From: an uncultured Prevotella sp.
Lineage (GTDB): Bacteria; Bacteroidota; Bacteroidia; Bacteroidales; Bacteroidaceae
DNA: 16,625 bases
Assembly (NCBI GenBank): GCA_900543585.1
Contig: UQRP01000046.1
Coordinates: 1 to 16,625 of the forward strand
Direction: 5' to 3'
Each line of letters opens with the position of its first letter. The stretch's first letter is position 1. A model generated the notes under the pieces. That model worked only from the letters and a program-made list of their open reading frames with translations. It was not told the origin of the DNA and ran no database searches. Shown here piece after piece: positions 7,884 through 15,996 of the stretch. The position numbers and the translations under genes were made by a program.

Positions 7884-9098
7884 TTACATAGCCTCAGGTT
7901 CTCTTCCCTCAACGAGGGCAAGGGTGTCGCGGGCAATGACTATCTCCTCATCGGTAGGAATCATGACCACCTTGACCTTAGAGTCGTCAGCGGAAAGAAT
8001 CTGCTCTTTCGAGCGGACATGGTTGCGTTCCTTGTCCATCTTCACGCCGAGATACTCCAGACCTGTGCAGCTGTCCCAGCGCACACCTTCCTGATTCTCA
8101 CCCACACCGGCTGTCCAGACGATGATGTCCACACCATTCATGGCAGCAGCATAGGCACCGATATACTTCTTGATGCGGTAGTTGTACATGGCCAGGGCCA
8201 GATGCGCCATCTTGTTGCCCTCATTGTCGGCATTCTCGTTATCACGCATATCGCTGGAGATACCGGCCACACCGAGGACACCACTCTGCTTGTTCAGATA
8301 CTCTGCCATCTGCTGCGGCGTCATACCGCTCTTCTCCATCATATAGCAGACTGCCGACGGGTCGATGTCGCCGGAGCGAGAACCCATCATCAGACCTGCC
8401 AGAGGTGTCAGACCCATAGAGGTGTCGATGACCTTGCCGTATTTGATGGCTGCCACGCTGGCACCATTGCCGATATGGCAGGTGATAATCTTCTGCTTCT
8501 TGATGTCCACGCCCAAGAACTCGCAGACGCGGCGCGAGACATAGCGATGGCTGGTGCCATGGAAGCCATAGCGGCGCACATGATACTTGGTGTACCACTC
8601 GTAAGGAATGGCATAGAGATAAGCATAGTCCGGCATAGTGGAATGGAAGGCGTTGTCGAAGACCGTCACCTGCGGGGTGTTGGGCATGAGCTCGTCGACG
8701 GCGCGGATACCAGCCAAATGACCCTTGTTGTGGACAGGAGCCAGGCCGATAAGACTCTCAATGCCCTCCTCTACCTTCGGTGTGACGATGCAGCTCTTCT
8801 CGAAGAGGTCACCACCCTGCACCACACGATGGCCTACGGCGCCAATCTCGTCGAGGCTCTTGATAGCGCCAATCTCGGAATCGAGCAGGCATTTGAAGAC
8901 GAGCTGGACACCCTCCTTGTGGGAAGGCAGATCAGCGAAGATCTGCTTCTTGCTGCCATCAGAGAGCTTCACCTTGATGAAGGCGTTGTCGAGACCTATA
9001 CGCTCTACACCGCCCTGAGCCAGAACGGACTCGTCGGTCATGTCGTAAAGCTTATACTTAATGCTTGAACTTCCACAGTTCAATACCAATACTTTCAT
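7884..9098 (-). CDS. ackA: Acetate kinase
   Basis: Acetate kinase catalyses acetyl phosphate + ADP to acetate + ATP, the energy-yielding step of acetate fermentation, in the cytoplasm. The 404-residue length is typical. ASKHA-fold signatures are clear: VLNCGSSSIKYKLYD (5-19, Asn7), Arg91 (GHRVVQGGD), Asp148, FHGTSHRYV with His180, and GLTPLAGLMMGSRSGDIDP with Arg241. Arg91, Asp148, His180 and Arg241 fall at the same numbers as the catalytic residues described for Methanosarcina thermophila AckA. A TAGVGENQ segment near the C-terminus matches the nucleotide-binding region. The gene follows pta by 56 bases on the same strand, forming the usual pta-ackA pair, and ends at the bidirectional terminator. 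No separate promoter is evident in the 9099-9154 gap. Confidence 0.97.
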   Translation of the reverse strand: MKVLVLNCGSSSIKYKLYDMTDESVLAQGGVERIGLDNAFIKVKLSDGSKKQIFADLPSHKEGVQLVFKCLLDSEIGAIKSLDEIGAVGHRVVQGGDLFEKSCIVTPKVEEGIESLIGLAPVHNKGHLAGIRAVDELMPNTPQVTVFDNAFHSTMPDYAYLYAIPYEWYTKYHVRRYGFHGTSHRYVSRRVCEFLGVDIKKQKIITCHIGNGASVAAIKYGKVIDTSMGLTPLAGLMMGSRSGDIDPSAVCYMMEKSGMTPQQMAEYLNKQSGVLGVAGISSDMRDNENADNEGNKMAHLALAMYNYRIKKYIGAYAAAMNGVDIIVWTAGVGENQEGVRWDSCTGLEYLGVKMDKERNHVRSKEQILSADDSKVKVVMIPTDEEIVIARDTLALVEGREPEAM

Positions 9099-9154
9099 TT
9101 ATCTTTCTTGTTGAGTTATTAAAAGCTTATGATTCTCTTTGCAGTGCGAGGCGC

Positions 9155-10201
9155 TTACTGGTTCTTCTTGGCGTCCTGAGCCTGGCAGCTTGTGATGCCC
9201 ACCATGTAGTAGATGTCGTCGACAGAGCAGCCGCGGCTCAGGTCGTTGACCGGGCGAGCGATACCCTGGAGGATAGGGCCGATGGCTGTAGCGCCGCCGA
9301 GACGCTCGACGAGCTTGTAGCCGATGTTGCCCACCTCAAGGTTCGGCACCACGAGGACGTTGGCACGGCCGGCGATGTTGCTCTGCGGAGCCTTCTTCTT
9401 GCCCACAGCAGGCACGAGGGCAGCGTCAGCCTGAAGCTCACCGTCGACCTGCAGGTCAGGATATTTCTCACGGGCTATCTTCACGGCGTCAACGACCTTG
9501 TCGATGACATAGACGCTCTTGCCGGTAGCCTTGTCGATGGCGTCCTTGGCAGAGCCCTTGGTAGAATAGCTCAGCATGGCCACATGTGGCTCGTTGATAC
9601 CGGCGATGGCCTTGGCGGTCTGTGCCGTCGTGAAGGCTATCTGAGCCAGCTGGTCAGCAGTGGGGTTAGGCGTCACGGCCACGTCGCCCATGACGACGAT
9701 ACCGTCCTTGCCATATTTGGAGTTGGTGACAAGAAGCATTGCACCGCTGACGCATGTGATGCCGGGAGCGCACTTGATAATCTGCAGGGCAGGGCGCAGC
9801 GTGTCGCCGGTAGTAGAGAGGGCACCGGAGATCTGACCGTCAGCATCGCCCGACTTGATAATCATGCAACCCAAGTAGAGGTTGTTGTGGGTGACAAGCT
9901 CACGGGCCTGGTCAATGGTCATGCCCTTCTTCTTACGGAGCTCAGCCAGCTTCTCGGCATATTCCTCTGTCTTGTCGAAATGCAGGGGATCGACGATGCG
10001 GGCCTTGTCGATGTTCTTCAGCCCCCACTGCTCAGCCTCCTCCTTGATATGAGCAGGATTACCAATAAGAATGATGTCTGCAATGTCGTCGCCTAAAACA
10101 CGGTCGGCAGCCTTCAATGTGCGCTCTTCCTCAGCTTCGGGAAGAACGATGCGTTGCTTGTCGGCTTTAGCACGCGCAATGATTTCGTCTAATAAACTCA
10201 T
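9155..10201 (-). CDS. pta: Phosphate acetyltransferase
   Basis: Pta converts acetyl-CoA and phosphate to acetyl phosphate and CoA and supplies AckA, encoded next. At 348 residues this is the short form: the PTA_PTB catalytic domain alone, without the N-terminal DRTGG/BioD-like regulatory part of E. coli Pta. Recognised segments are RIVLPEAEEERTLKAADRVL near the N-terminus, the SGALSTTGDTLRPALQ loop (about 125-140), GDVAVTPNPTADQLAQIA, LSYSTKGSA and DGELQADAALVP in the C-terminal half. The start codon matches the usual short-Pta N-terminus (MSLLDEIIARA). A promoter lies 60 bases upstream, partly inside the terminator of the preceding operon. No anomaly is seen in the coding region. Confidence 0.96.
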   Translation of the reverse strand: MSLLDEIIARAKADKQRIVLPEAEEERTLKAADRVLGDDIADIILIGNPAHIKEEAEQWGLKNIDKARIVDPLHFDKTEEYAEKLAELRKKKGMTIDQARELVTHNNLYLGCMIIKSGDADGQISGALSTTGDTLRPALQIIKCAPGITCVSGAMLLVTNSKYGKDGIVVMGDVAVTPNPTADQLAQIAFTTAQTAKAIAGINEPHVAMLSYSTKGSAKDAIDKATGKSVYVIDKVVDAVKIAREKYPDLQVDGELQADAALVPAVGKKKAPQSNIAGRANVLVVPNLEVGNIGYKLVERLGGATAIGPILQGIARPVNDLSRGCSVDDIYYMVGITSCQAQDAKKNQ

Positions 10202-10260
10202 TTTTCTTTACTTTATAGCGTTTTCTTTCTTTGCAATGTACTCGTTGCTATCTATACTTG

Positions 10261-10268
10261 CAAAATTA
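10261..10268 (-). promoter_or_regulatory. Promoter -7 element of pta-ackA
   Basis: Minus-strand TAATTTTG fits TAnnTTTG and lies 59 bases before the pta ATG. The only TTG near the -33 position (10292-10290, 21 bases away) falls in the loop of the folP-cdaA terminator, so promoter and terminator overlap. Confidence 0.6.
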
Positions 10269-10270
10269 CA

Positions 10271-10310
10271 AAAAATAATCCTTATGGCTCAAGCCACAAG
10301 GATTATTTTT
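10271..10310 (-). terminator. Rho-independent terminator of folP-cdaA
   Basis: Arms 10271-10288 and 10293-10310 pair over 18 positions with one A/C mismatch (10284/10297) around a 4-base loop (TCAA on the plus strand). On the minus strand the stem ends in a T-run. It lies 30 bases after the cdaA stop. The A/T flanks are symmetrical, but no plus-strand gene lies upstream, so it serves the minus strand. Confidence 0.85.
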
Positions 10311-10340
10311 CGCTTTTAATCGTTATTTAATCTTTCACCA

Positions 10341-11123
10341 TTATAAGCCCCCGGCCATTTCCTTTGCCAAGAGGCTTTCCAAGTCTTCTGCCGAGAGTCT
10401 GAGCCGGAAATTACCCTTGATAGCCACGCTGATGCGCCCCGTCTCCTCGGAGACAACGACGGCAATGGCATCGGAGGCCTGGGAGATGCCTAAGGCGGCC
10501 CGATGGCGCAGGCCCAGCTCCTTGGGGATGTCCATGTTATGGCTCACAGGGAGGATACAGCCGGCGGCCTTGATGCGGTGCTTCGACACCACCATGGCAC
10601 CATCGTGGAGGGGAGAGTTCTTAAAGAAGATATTCTCTATCAGCAGCTTGTTGACACTGGCGTCGATGGTCTCTCCCGTCTGCACGATATCGTCAAGGGG
10701 TGTTGCCCGCTCTATGACGATGAGGGCGCCCACCTTGCCCTTGGCCATATCCATACACGCCCACACGATAGGCATGATGGTCTCCTTGTCCTCTTCCTGC
10801 GCCACATCGGAGCGCCGGAAGAAGACGCGGAGAATCTTCCGCACGCGCTGCCGCTCGCCAATCTCATAGAGAAACTTGCGGATCTCGTCCTTGAACAGCA
10901 CGATGAGTCCTATCACACCCACCGACACCAGCTTGTCCATGATGGAGCCCAAGAGGCGCATCTCCAAGACCTGCGACACGATGAGCCATGCGATGACGAA
11001 GACCATGATGCCAATAAAGACATTGACACTGCGGCTCTCCTTCATCAGCCTATAGAAGTAGTACAGGATGAGTGCTACGGTAACGATGTCAATGACATCT
11101 TTTATGCCGAAAGAGAAAAACAT
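10341..11123 (-). CDS. cdaA: Diadenylate cyclase CdaA (DisA_N domain)
   Basis: This 260-residue membrane-bound diadenylate cyclase makes the second messenger c-di-AMP from two ATP. Three N-terminal membrane helices (about 10-26, 33-51 and 63-77) precede a short coiled linker (80-105) and the DisA_N catalytic domain (about 110-250). The active-site motifs are intact: SPLHDGAMV with Asp174-Gly175-Ala176, and GLRHRAALG with Arg206-His207-Arg208. The length and three-helix layout match CdaA/DacA rather than DisA or CdaS. It starts 14 bases after the folP stop codon and ends before a strong terminator, so folP and cdaA form one operon. No CdaR- or GlmM-type partner gene, as found beside cdaA in Firmicutes, is present in the window. 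Confidence 0.95.
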   Translation of the reverse strand: MFFSFGIKDVIDIVTVALILYYFYRLMKESRSVNVFIGIMVFVIAWLIVSQVLEMRLLGSIMDKLVSVGVIGLIVLFKDEIRKFLYEIGERQRVRKILRVFFRRSDVAQEEDKETIMPIVWACMDMAKGKVGALIVIERATPLDDIVQTGETIDASVNKLLIENIFFKNSPLHDGAMVVSKHRIKAAGCILPVSHNMDIPKELGLRHRAALGISQASDAIAVVVSEETGRISVAIKGNFRLRLSAEDLESLLAKEMAGGL

Positions 11124-11137
11124 AAATCTTCAGTATT

Positions 11138-12004
11138 TCATTCAGATGGAAGGGCACCGACTATCTTCACAGCCTCGGCGGCAGCTCTGACATCATGCAC
11201 CCGGAGGATGCTCGCGCCATGGAGCAGTGCGATGGTGTTCACCACGGTGGTACCGTTGAGAGCCTCGTCAGCCGACGTGCCCAAGAGTTGCCATATCAGG
11301 CGCTTGCGCGAGAGTCCGGCTAAGACAGGCAGCCCCATCACGGCTAACTTAGCCTGGTCGTGGAGCACCCGGTAGTTGTCCTCGATAGACTTTCCGAAGC
11401 CGTAGCCGGGGTCGAGGATGATGTCTTTCACATGCAGGTCACGGAGCTGCTGCACCTCACGGGAGAAGTTCAGCAGCATATCATGGATATTGCCCTGCAC
11501 CGACATCAGGATATAGGGCACCTTCAGATGCCCCATCATCTTAAAGATAGCAGGATAGTCGGCGAAGCGTGCCTCCTCGGCTGCGACATCATATTTCTCG
11601 TCGAGGGGCTTGTCCACGATACCCGTGATACCGCCCTCCGAGACGTCATTGATGATGTCGGCACCATATTCCTCCACGGCCATACGCGCCACCTCAGGGC
11701 GGTAGGTATCGACGGACAGCGGCACATCGGGCTGCTCCCGCGTAACGATAGGCAGGGCATGGCGCAGGCGGCGCATCTCTTCCTCCTCGCTGACCTCCTG
11801 GGCACCAGGACGTGTGGAGAAGGCACCGACATCTATCATCGTCCCTCCTTCGGCTACAATCTGGTTGGCGCGGTCGGCAATCTCTTTATCGGTCTGCTTG
11901 CGGCTGCCGGCATAGAAGCTGTCGGGCGTGCAGTTGAGAATGCCCATAACCTGAGGCTGAGCAAGGGAGAACAGACGACCTTTTACGTTTATAGAATATT
12001 CCAT
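11138..12004 (-). CDS. folP: Dihydropteroate synthase
   Basis: FolP condenses 6-hydroxymethyl-dihydropterin diphosphate with p-aminobenzoate to dihydropteroate; it is the sulfonamide target. TIM-barrel motifs are present: GILNCTPDSF (Asn24), DVGAFSTRPGA (58-68), SVDTYRP (Asp99), INDVSEGG (Asn119), ILDPGYGFGKS (Asp198, Lys206), GLSRKRLI (Arg233, Lys234) and RVHDV (Arg268, His270). The region between Asn119 and residue 170 looks longer than in typical FolP, and the usual LMHMxG segment reads LMSVQG, so a Ser replaces the common His. An in-frame ATG at 12043 is rejected because a promoter (12021-12051) lies inside that extension. The start at 12004 gives 288 residues, close to family length. It is the first gene of an operon with cdaA. 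Confidence 0.94.
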   Translation of the reverse strand: MEYSINVKGRLFSLAQPQVMGILNCTPDSFYAGSRKQTDKEIADRANQIVAEGGTMIDVGAFSTRPGAQEVSEEEEMRRLRHALPIVTREQPDVPLSVDTYRPEVARMAVEEYGADIINDVSEGGITGIVDKPLDEKYDVAAEEARFADYPAIFKMMGHLKVPYILMSVQGNIHDMLLNFSREVQQLRDLHVKDIILDPGYGFGKSIEDNYRVLHDQAKLAVMGLPVLAGLSRKRLIWQLLGTSADEALNGTTVVNTIALLHGASILRVHDVRAAAEAVKIVGALPSE

Positions 12005-12020
12005 GCTTCCAATTTTTCCG

Positions 12021-12051
12021 CAAATGTACATCAATATTCCCAAACAGCCAA
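12021..12051 (-). promoter_or_regulatory. Promoter of folP-cdaA
   Basis: On the minus strand TTG (12051-12049) is followed after 20 bases by TACATTTG (12028-12021), a good -33/-7 pair ending 16 bases before the chosen folP start at 12004. It decides against the upstream ATG at 12043. Confidence 0.7.
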
Positions 12052-12111
12052 CAATAAAGTTTTATTTTTAAATAATTTGGCCTGACGTGAGCAATACAGG
12101 TAAATTTAGTG

Positions 12112-12119
12112 TAACTTTG
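12112..12119 (+). promoter_or_regulatory. Promoter -7 element of the M16 protease gene
   Basis: TAACTTTG fits TAnnTTTG exactly and lies 27 bases before the ATG at 12147. No TTG is found at the standard distance upstream, so the -33 half is poor. Confidence 0.55.
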
Positions 12120-12146
12120 CTTTGGCATTAACGCAAAACCAACAAC

Positions 12147-15068
12147 ATGCAACATAAAGTTATCCCACGCATCATTTTTCTGTGCATAGTTCTCACCCTT
12201 GCCGCTGTCTCCGCCCGCGGCCAGCACCGGCTCGAAGTCACGAGTTTCAAGCTCAGCAACGGCATGACGGTGTGGGTCAATGTCGACCCCTCACAGCCCA
12301 AAGTCTATGGCGCCGTCGTCGTCAAGGCAGGCGCCAAAGACTGCCCCAACAGCGGCATCGCCCACTATCTGGAGCATCTGCTCTTCAAAGGCACGGAGCT
12401 TATCGGCACCACCGACTATGCGGCAGAGAAGCCATGGCTCGACAGCATCTCGGCACAGTATGACCGTTTGGCGCGGACGACCGATGCCCAGGCACGCCTC
12501 GGCATCCAGAAGCATATCAACGCTCTGTCCATCCAAGCGGCACAATATGCCATTCCCAACGAGTTCAGCAACCTCATCAGCCTCTACGGCGGCACGGGGC
12601 TCAACGCCTACACCTCCTTCGACGAGACCGTCTTCCACAACACCTTCTCGCCGCAATACCTCCGTCAGTGGTGCGAGCTCAACGCCGAGCGTCTCCGCGA
12701 CCCCGTCTTCCGACTCTTCCAGGGCGAGCTGGAGACCGTCTACGAAGAGAAGAATATGTACGCCGACAACCTCCTCGCCTCCACTGCCGAGAAGGCCCAG
12801 CAGCAAGCCCTCGCCGGCACCCCCTACGCCTTCCCCATCCTCGGCGCCACCGACAGTCTGAAGAATCCACGGCTGTCGGAGATGATGCGCTTCTTCAGAA
12901 CCTATTATGTGCCGGAGAACATGGGACTCATGCTCGTCGGCGACATCCGGACGGACAGCCTGCAAACGCTCTTAGAGCATACCTTCGGGCGGTTGGCGCC
13001 TTATGGTGAGCCGATGCCAGCAAGACAGAAGACTGTGTTGCAGAACTTCCGTGGCAAGCCAGCCCTGCAGCTGAAGGTGCCCATTCCCATCGTGAAGATA
13101 GGCGGCTATGTCTGGCAGGCGCCCCGTGATGACAGCCCGGACTATCTGCCCTTCAAGGTTATGACCCGTCTGCTCCTCAACAGCGACGGCACAGGACTTA
13201 TCGACTCACTGCACACCGCCGGGAAGCTGTTTTTCACCAGAGGCACGGGGTATGCCTTCAAAGACTTCTCCGCCTGGGGCTTCGGCTTCGTGCCCAATCT
13301 GCCCTTTGGCTCACGGAAGAAAGCCGAACAGCGATGCCTCGAACAGATAGACAGACTCAAGCGCGGCGACTTCCCACAGGCTGCCCTCGATGCCGAGAAG
13401 TTGAATCTGAGCCGCGACATGGCCATGGCTATGGAGACCGTGAACGGGAGGAGCAGCGCCATGATAAACGCGTATTCGCATCACCTGACATGGGATGACG
13501 TAGTGGAGCAAAGCAAACGCGTGGCACAAGTCAGCCGCGACGACATCATGCGCGTGGCACGGGAATACCTCAACGACGACTCGCTGAAGATTGTCAAGAA
13601 GTTCGGGCGCTATGCCAAAGAGCATATCAGCCAGCCAGGATACAAAGCCGTCCGTCCGAAGCATGCGGGAGAGAAATCAGAATATGCCCGGCAACTCATG
13701 GCAGAGCCGGTGCAAGAGGTTGAGCCTCGCCTCATCGCCCTCGACAGCCTTCAGAGAGATACTGCCGACGGTGTCACCACCACGCAACTGTCGCCTTTAG
13801 CTCATCTCTACACCGTCCGCAACCCCATGAACGATGTCTTCTCCTTACAGGTCATCTTCCGCCGCGGTTCTGACAACGACCGGCGCCTTGCCGTCCTGGC
13901 CGACTACCTCGGAGAGATTGGCACCACCCGCCACAGCAAGCGACAGTTTGCCCAGTTGTTGCGCAGCCAGGGCGCGACGCTCACCGCCAAGGCTTCGGCG
14001 CAGAGTGTGACGCTCACCCTGACGGGTATCGACAGCCGCTTCGACGAAGCCATGAGTCTGCTGCACGAGTTCCTGACATGCCCTCAAGCCGACGCCAAGC
14101 GGATGAAGCACCTCATCAAGGCTGCCAAAATGGACAAAGCAACCTTCTTCAAAGAGAACTGGCAGATAGCGCTGGCTGCCATCCAAAAAGTGGCGAGAGG
14201 CCACGACGCACCTTATATCAGCCATCTCACGCCAAAGGAGATGAAAGAAATAGGGGCTGACAAACTTGTCAGTCTCTTCAAAGACTTGCAGCAATGGCAG
14301 ACGGACATTGTCTACTGTGGCACAAAAGACGCTAAAGAAATAGAAAAAAGCGTAAGACGCTGCATCAATATCGCCGACATCAGGCATGCCCACGAACCGG
14401 TAAGGTCCTCGCTGCAACCCGTCACGGAGAACACCGTATACATCTACGACAACGCCTCGGCCCGCCAGACGGCCGTAGGCTGCTACCAGCAGACGGCAGC
14501 CATGCCGACAGCCGCCGACCGGGCCCGCATGGCGCTGTGGGGCAACTACTTCGGTGGCGGCATGCAGTCGGTGACGTTCCAGGAGATCCGCGAATTCCGT
14601 GCCCTGGCTTACTATGCCCATGGCAGTCTGCTCCTCCCCGAGCTCAAGACGCAACCGGACGCGCCCTGCGGGTATGTCACCTTAGCGGGCACACAGGCCG
14701 ACAAGGCCATGGAGACAACACTGCTCATCGACTCGCTCCTGGACAACATGCCGGTCAACGAGGCCAATGTGGCGCCGGCCCGACAGAACATCATCAACAA
14801 CATCAACAACTCCTACCCTGCCTTCCGAAGTCTGGGCCGCGCCGTCGCCGACCTGCGTCTGACAGGCTACGACCACGACCCCAACGGTGACCTTGCCGAA
14901 GCGCTGAAAGGCATGCAGATAACCGACGTTAAGGACTTCTACACCCGCAACATACAGCATCGTCCCAAGGCTTTTATCATCGTAGGCAACAAGAAATACC
15001 TCGCCATGAACAAACTTGCCAAATTAGGGAGAATCGTCGAACTGAAGAAGAAGGACATCTATCGCTGA
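12147..15068 (+). CDS. Secreted M16-family zinc metalloprotease (two-domain, pitrilysin-like)
   Basis: This is a 973-residue M16 peptidase. An N-terminal Sec signal peptide is clear: basic start, hydrophobic core at 9-22 and an Ala-rich end with likely cleavage near residue 23-26. It should act in the periplasm or outer envelope. The active half carries the inverted zinc motif HYLEH (73-77: His73, His77, catalytic Glu76); the third ligand is probably Glu200 or Glu201 in ETVYEEKNMYAD. The second half (about 520-973) has the M16 fold without HxxEH and ends with the typical IIVGNKKYL and RIVELKKKDIY segments. Having active and inactive halves on one chain is normal for pitrilysin-type enzymes, which degrade short peptides in a closed chamber. 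About 50 residues after HYLEH (90-140) form a helical insertion. Substrates are unknown. It is a single gene, divergent from folP. Confidence 0.93.
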   Translation: MQHKVIPRIIFLCIVLTLAAVSARGQHRLEVTSFKLSNGMTVWVNVDPSQPKVYGAVVVKAGAKDCPNSGIAHYLEHLLFKGTELIGTTDYAAEKPWLDSISAQYDRLARTTDAQARLGIQKHINALSIQAAQYAIPNEFSNLISLYGGTGLNAYTSFDETVFHNTFSPQYLRQWCELNAERLRDPVFRLFQGELETVYEEKNMYADNLLASTAEKAQQQALAGTPYAFPILGATDSLKNPRLSEMMRFFRTYYVPENMGLMLVGDIRTDSLQTLLEHTFGRLAPYGEPMPARQKTVLQNFRGKPALQLKVPIPIVKIGGYVWQAPRDDSPDYLPFKVMTRLLLNSDGTGLIDSLHTAGKLFFTRGTGYAFKDFSAWGFGFVPNLPFGSRKKAEQRCLEQIDRLKRGDFPQAALDAEKLNLSRDMAMAMETVNGRSSAMINAYSHHLTWDDVVEQSKRVAQVSRDDIMRVAREYLNDDSLKIVKKFGRYAKEHISQPGYKAVRPKHAGEKSEYARQLMAEPVQEVEPRLIALDSLQRDTADGVTTTQLSPLAHLYTVRNPMNDVFSLQVIFRRGSDNDRRLAVLADYLGEIGTTRHSKRQFAQLLRSQGATLTAKASAQSVTLTLTGIDSRFDEAMSLLHEFLTCPQADAKRMKHLIKAAKMDKATFFKENWQIALAAIQKVARGHDAPYISHLTPKEMKEIGADKLVSLFKDLQQWQTDIVYCGTKDAKEIEKSVRRCINIADIRHAHEPVRSSLQPVTENTVYIYDNASARQTAVGCYQQTAAMPTAADRARMALWGNYFGGGMQSVTFQEIREFRALAYYAHGSLLLPELKTQPDAPCGYVTLAGTQADKAMETTLLIDSLLDNMPVNEANVAPARQNIINNINNSYPAFRSLGRAVADLRLTGYDHDPNGDLAEALKGMQITDVKDFYTRNIQHRPKAFIIVGNKKYLAMNKLAKLGRIVELKKKDIYR

Positions 15069-15123
15069 CACAAAGGAAAAAGACTGAAGAATTAATAAAA
15101 ACTTGAAAAGATTGGCACATTTC

Positions 15124-15154
15124 TTGTCCATCTTGCGGTAAATCATTACATTTG
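15124..15154 (+). promoter_or_regulatory. Promoter of the Bax1-I gene
   Basis: TTG (15124-15126), a 20-base spacer and TACATTTG (15147-15154) form a canonical Bacteroidota promoter, ending 23 bases before the ATG at 15178. This suggests the gene is transcribed independently of the upstream protease gene. Confidence 0.75.
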
Positions 15155-15177
15155 CACAATAATCAAAGATAAGAATT

Positions 15178-15894
15178 ATGGAAGTACAAGATCTTGAAAG
15201 AATCGTAGAGCAGCGCCAAGGCTCCCTCTCGGCAGCTTTCCCTGCCCTGATGCGAAAAGTATACTTATGGATGACGATGGCCCTTGTCATCACAGGTCTC
15301 TGCGCCTGGGGCACGGCAACGAGTCCGGCCATCACACAGATGATCTACGGTAACCCCGCCTCCATCTGGATTCTCTTCATCGCGGAGATAGGCCTGGTGT
15401 TCTACACCACAGCCCGCATCAACAAGCTCTCCCTCACCACAGCCACCACGCTGTTCATCATCTACTCGGCCCTCAACGGTGTCACGCTGTCGTCGATATT
15501 CTTCGTCTACACCATGACATCCATTGCCAAGGTCTTCTTCATCACGGCAGCCACCTTCGGTGCCACAGCTTTCTACGGCTATGTCACCAAGACGGACCTG
15601 ACCAAGTTCGGCAGCCTGTTTATGATGACCCTCATTGGACTCATCATCGCCACCGTGGTGAACCTGTTCCTGAAGAGTGCCATGTTCGACATGATTCTGA
15701 GCTATATCGGTGTCATCCTCTTCGTAGGTCTGACAGCCTGGGACAGCCAGCAGATCAAGCGCACCTTAGCCATGGCGCCCGGCCTGGATGAAGGGTCGCA
15801 GAAGATAGCGCTCCTCGGTGCTCTCAACCTCTACCTCGACTTCATCAACCTCTTCCTCTATCTCCTCAGAATCTTCGGAAGAAGCGATAACTAA
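15178..15894 (+). CDS. Bax inhibitor-1 / YccA family membrane protein
   Basis: This 238-residue protein has seven predicted membrane helices (about 28-45, 62-77, 87-110, 117-135, 145-165, 171-187 and 210-233) and is a Bax inhibitor-1 (TMBIM/YccA-YetJ) family member. Characterised relatives include the pH-sensitive calcium-leak channel YetJ of Bacillus and the FtsH-modulating YccA of E. coli; which role applies here is not known. The two aspartates that form the pH sensor in YetJ have likely equivalents, Asp189 (LTAWDSQQIK) and Asp221 (NLYLDFINLFLYLLRIFG). The C-terminal LYLDFINLFLYLLRI block is the strongest family signature. The start follows a strong promoter. The gene stops directly at the edge of a degenerate repeat array. 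Confidence 0.92.
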   Translation: MEVQDLERIVEQRQGSLSAAFPALMRKVYLWMTMALVITGLCAWGTATSPAITQMIYGNPASIWILFIAEIGLVFYTTARINKLSLTTATTLFIIYSALNGVTLSSIFFVYTMTSIAKVFFITAATFGATAFYGYVTKTDLTKFGSLFMMTLIGLIIATVVNLFLKSAMFDMILSYIGVILFVGLTAWDSQQIKRTLAMAPGLDEGSQKIALLGALNLYLDFINLFLYLLRIFGRSDN

Positions 15895-15996
15895 GTCGGG
15901 AAGGACAGAAGGATTGTCTGAAGTCCGGAAGGCCGGAAGGCTTGTCGGAAGTCCAGAAGAACAGCCTGAAGTCCAGAAGTCCGGAAGTCCAGTCAT
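15895..15996 (+). repeat. Degenerate GAAGTCC repeat array after the Bax1-I gene
   Basis: The stretch just past the stop codon is built from variants of GTCCGGAAG and GTCCAGAAG. Exact GAAGTCC heptamers lie at 15920, 15948, 15968, 15976 and 15984; the last three are spaced 8 bases apart. No stable ORF or promoter is visible. The last 29 bases form the left arm of the inverted repeat described separately. Confidence 0.75.

Noticed and set aside
7530..9068. 512-codon open frame on the plus strand across the end of lpxH and ackA
   Set aside because: It runs through the bidirectional terminator and lies antisense to a perfect acetate kinase; its translation is His/Asp-rich low-quality protein typical of antisense frames in GC-balanced genes.
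9065..10096. 343-codon plus-strand frame antisense to pta
   Set aside because: It mirrors the pta codons, has no promoter, and pta itself has every family motif on the minus strand.
12005..12043. Upstream in-frame start for folP
   Set aside because: A promoter -7 element lies within this extension, and FolP proteins normally start close to the MEYSINVKG segment.
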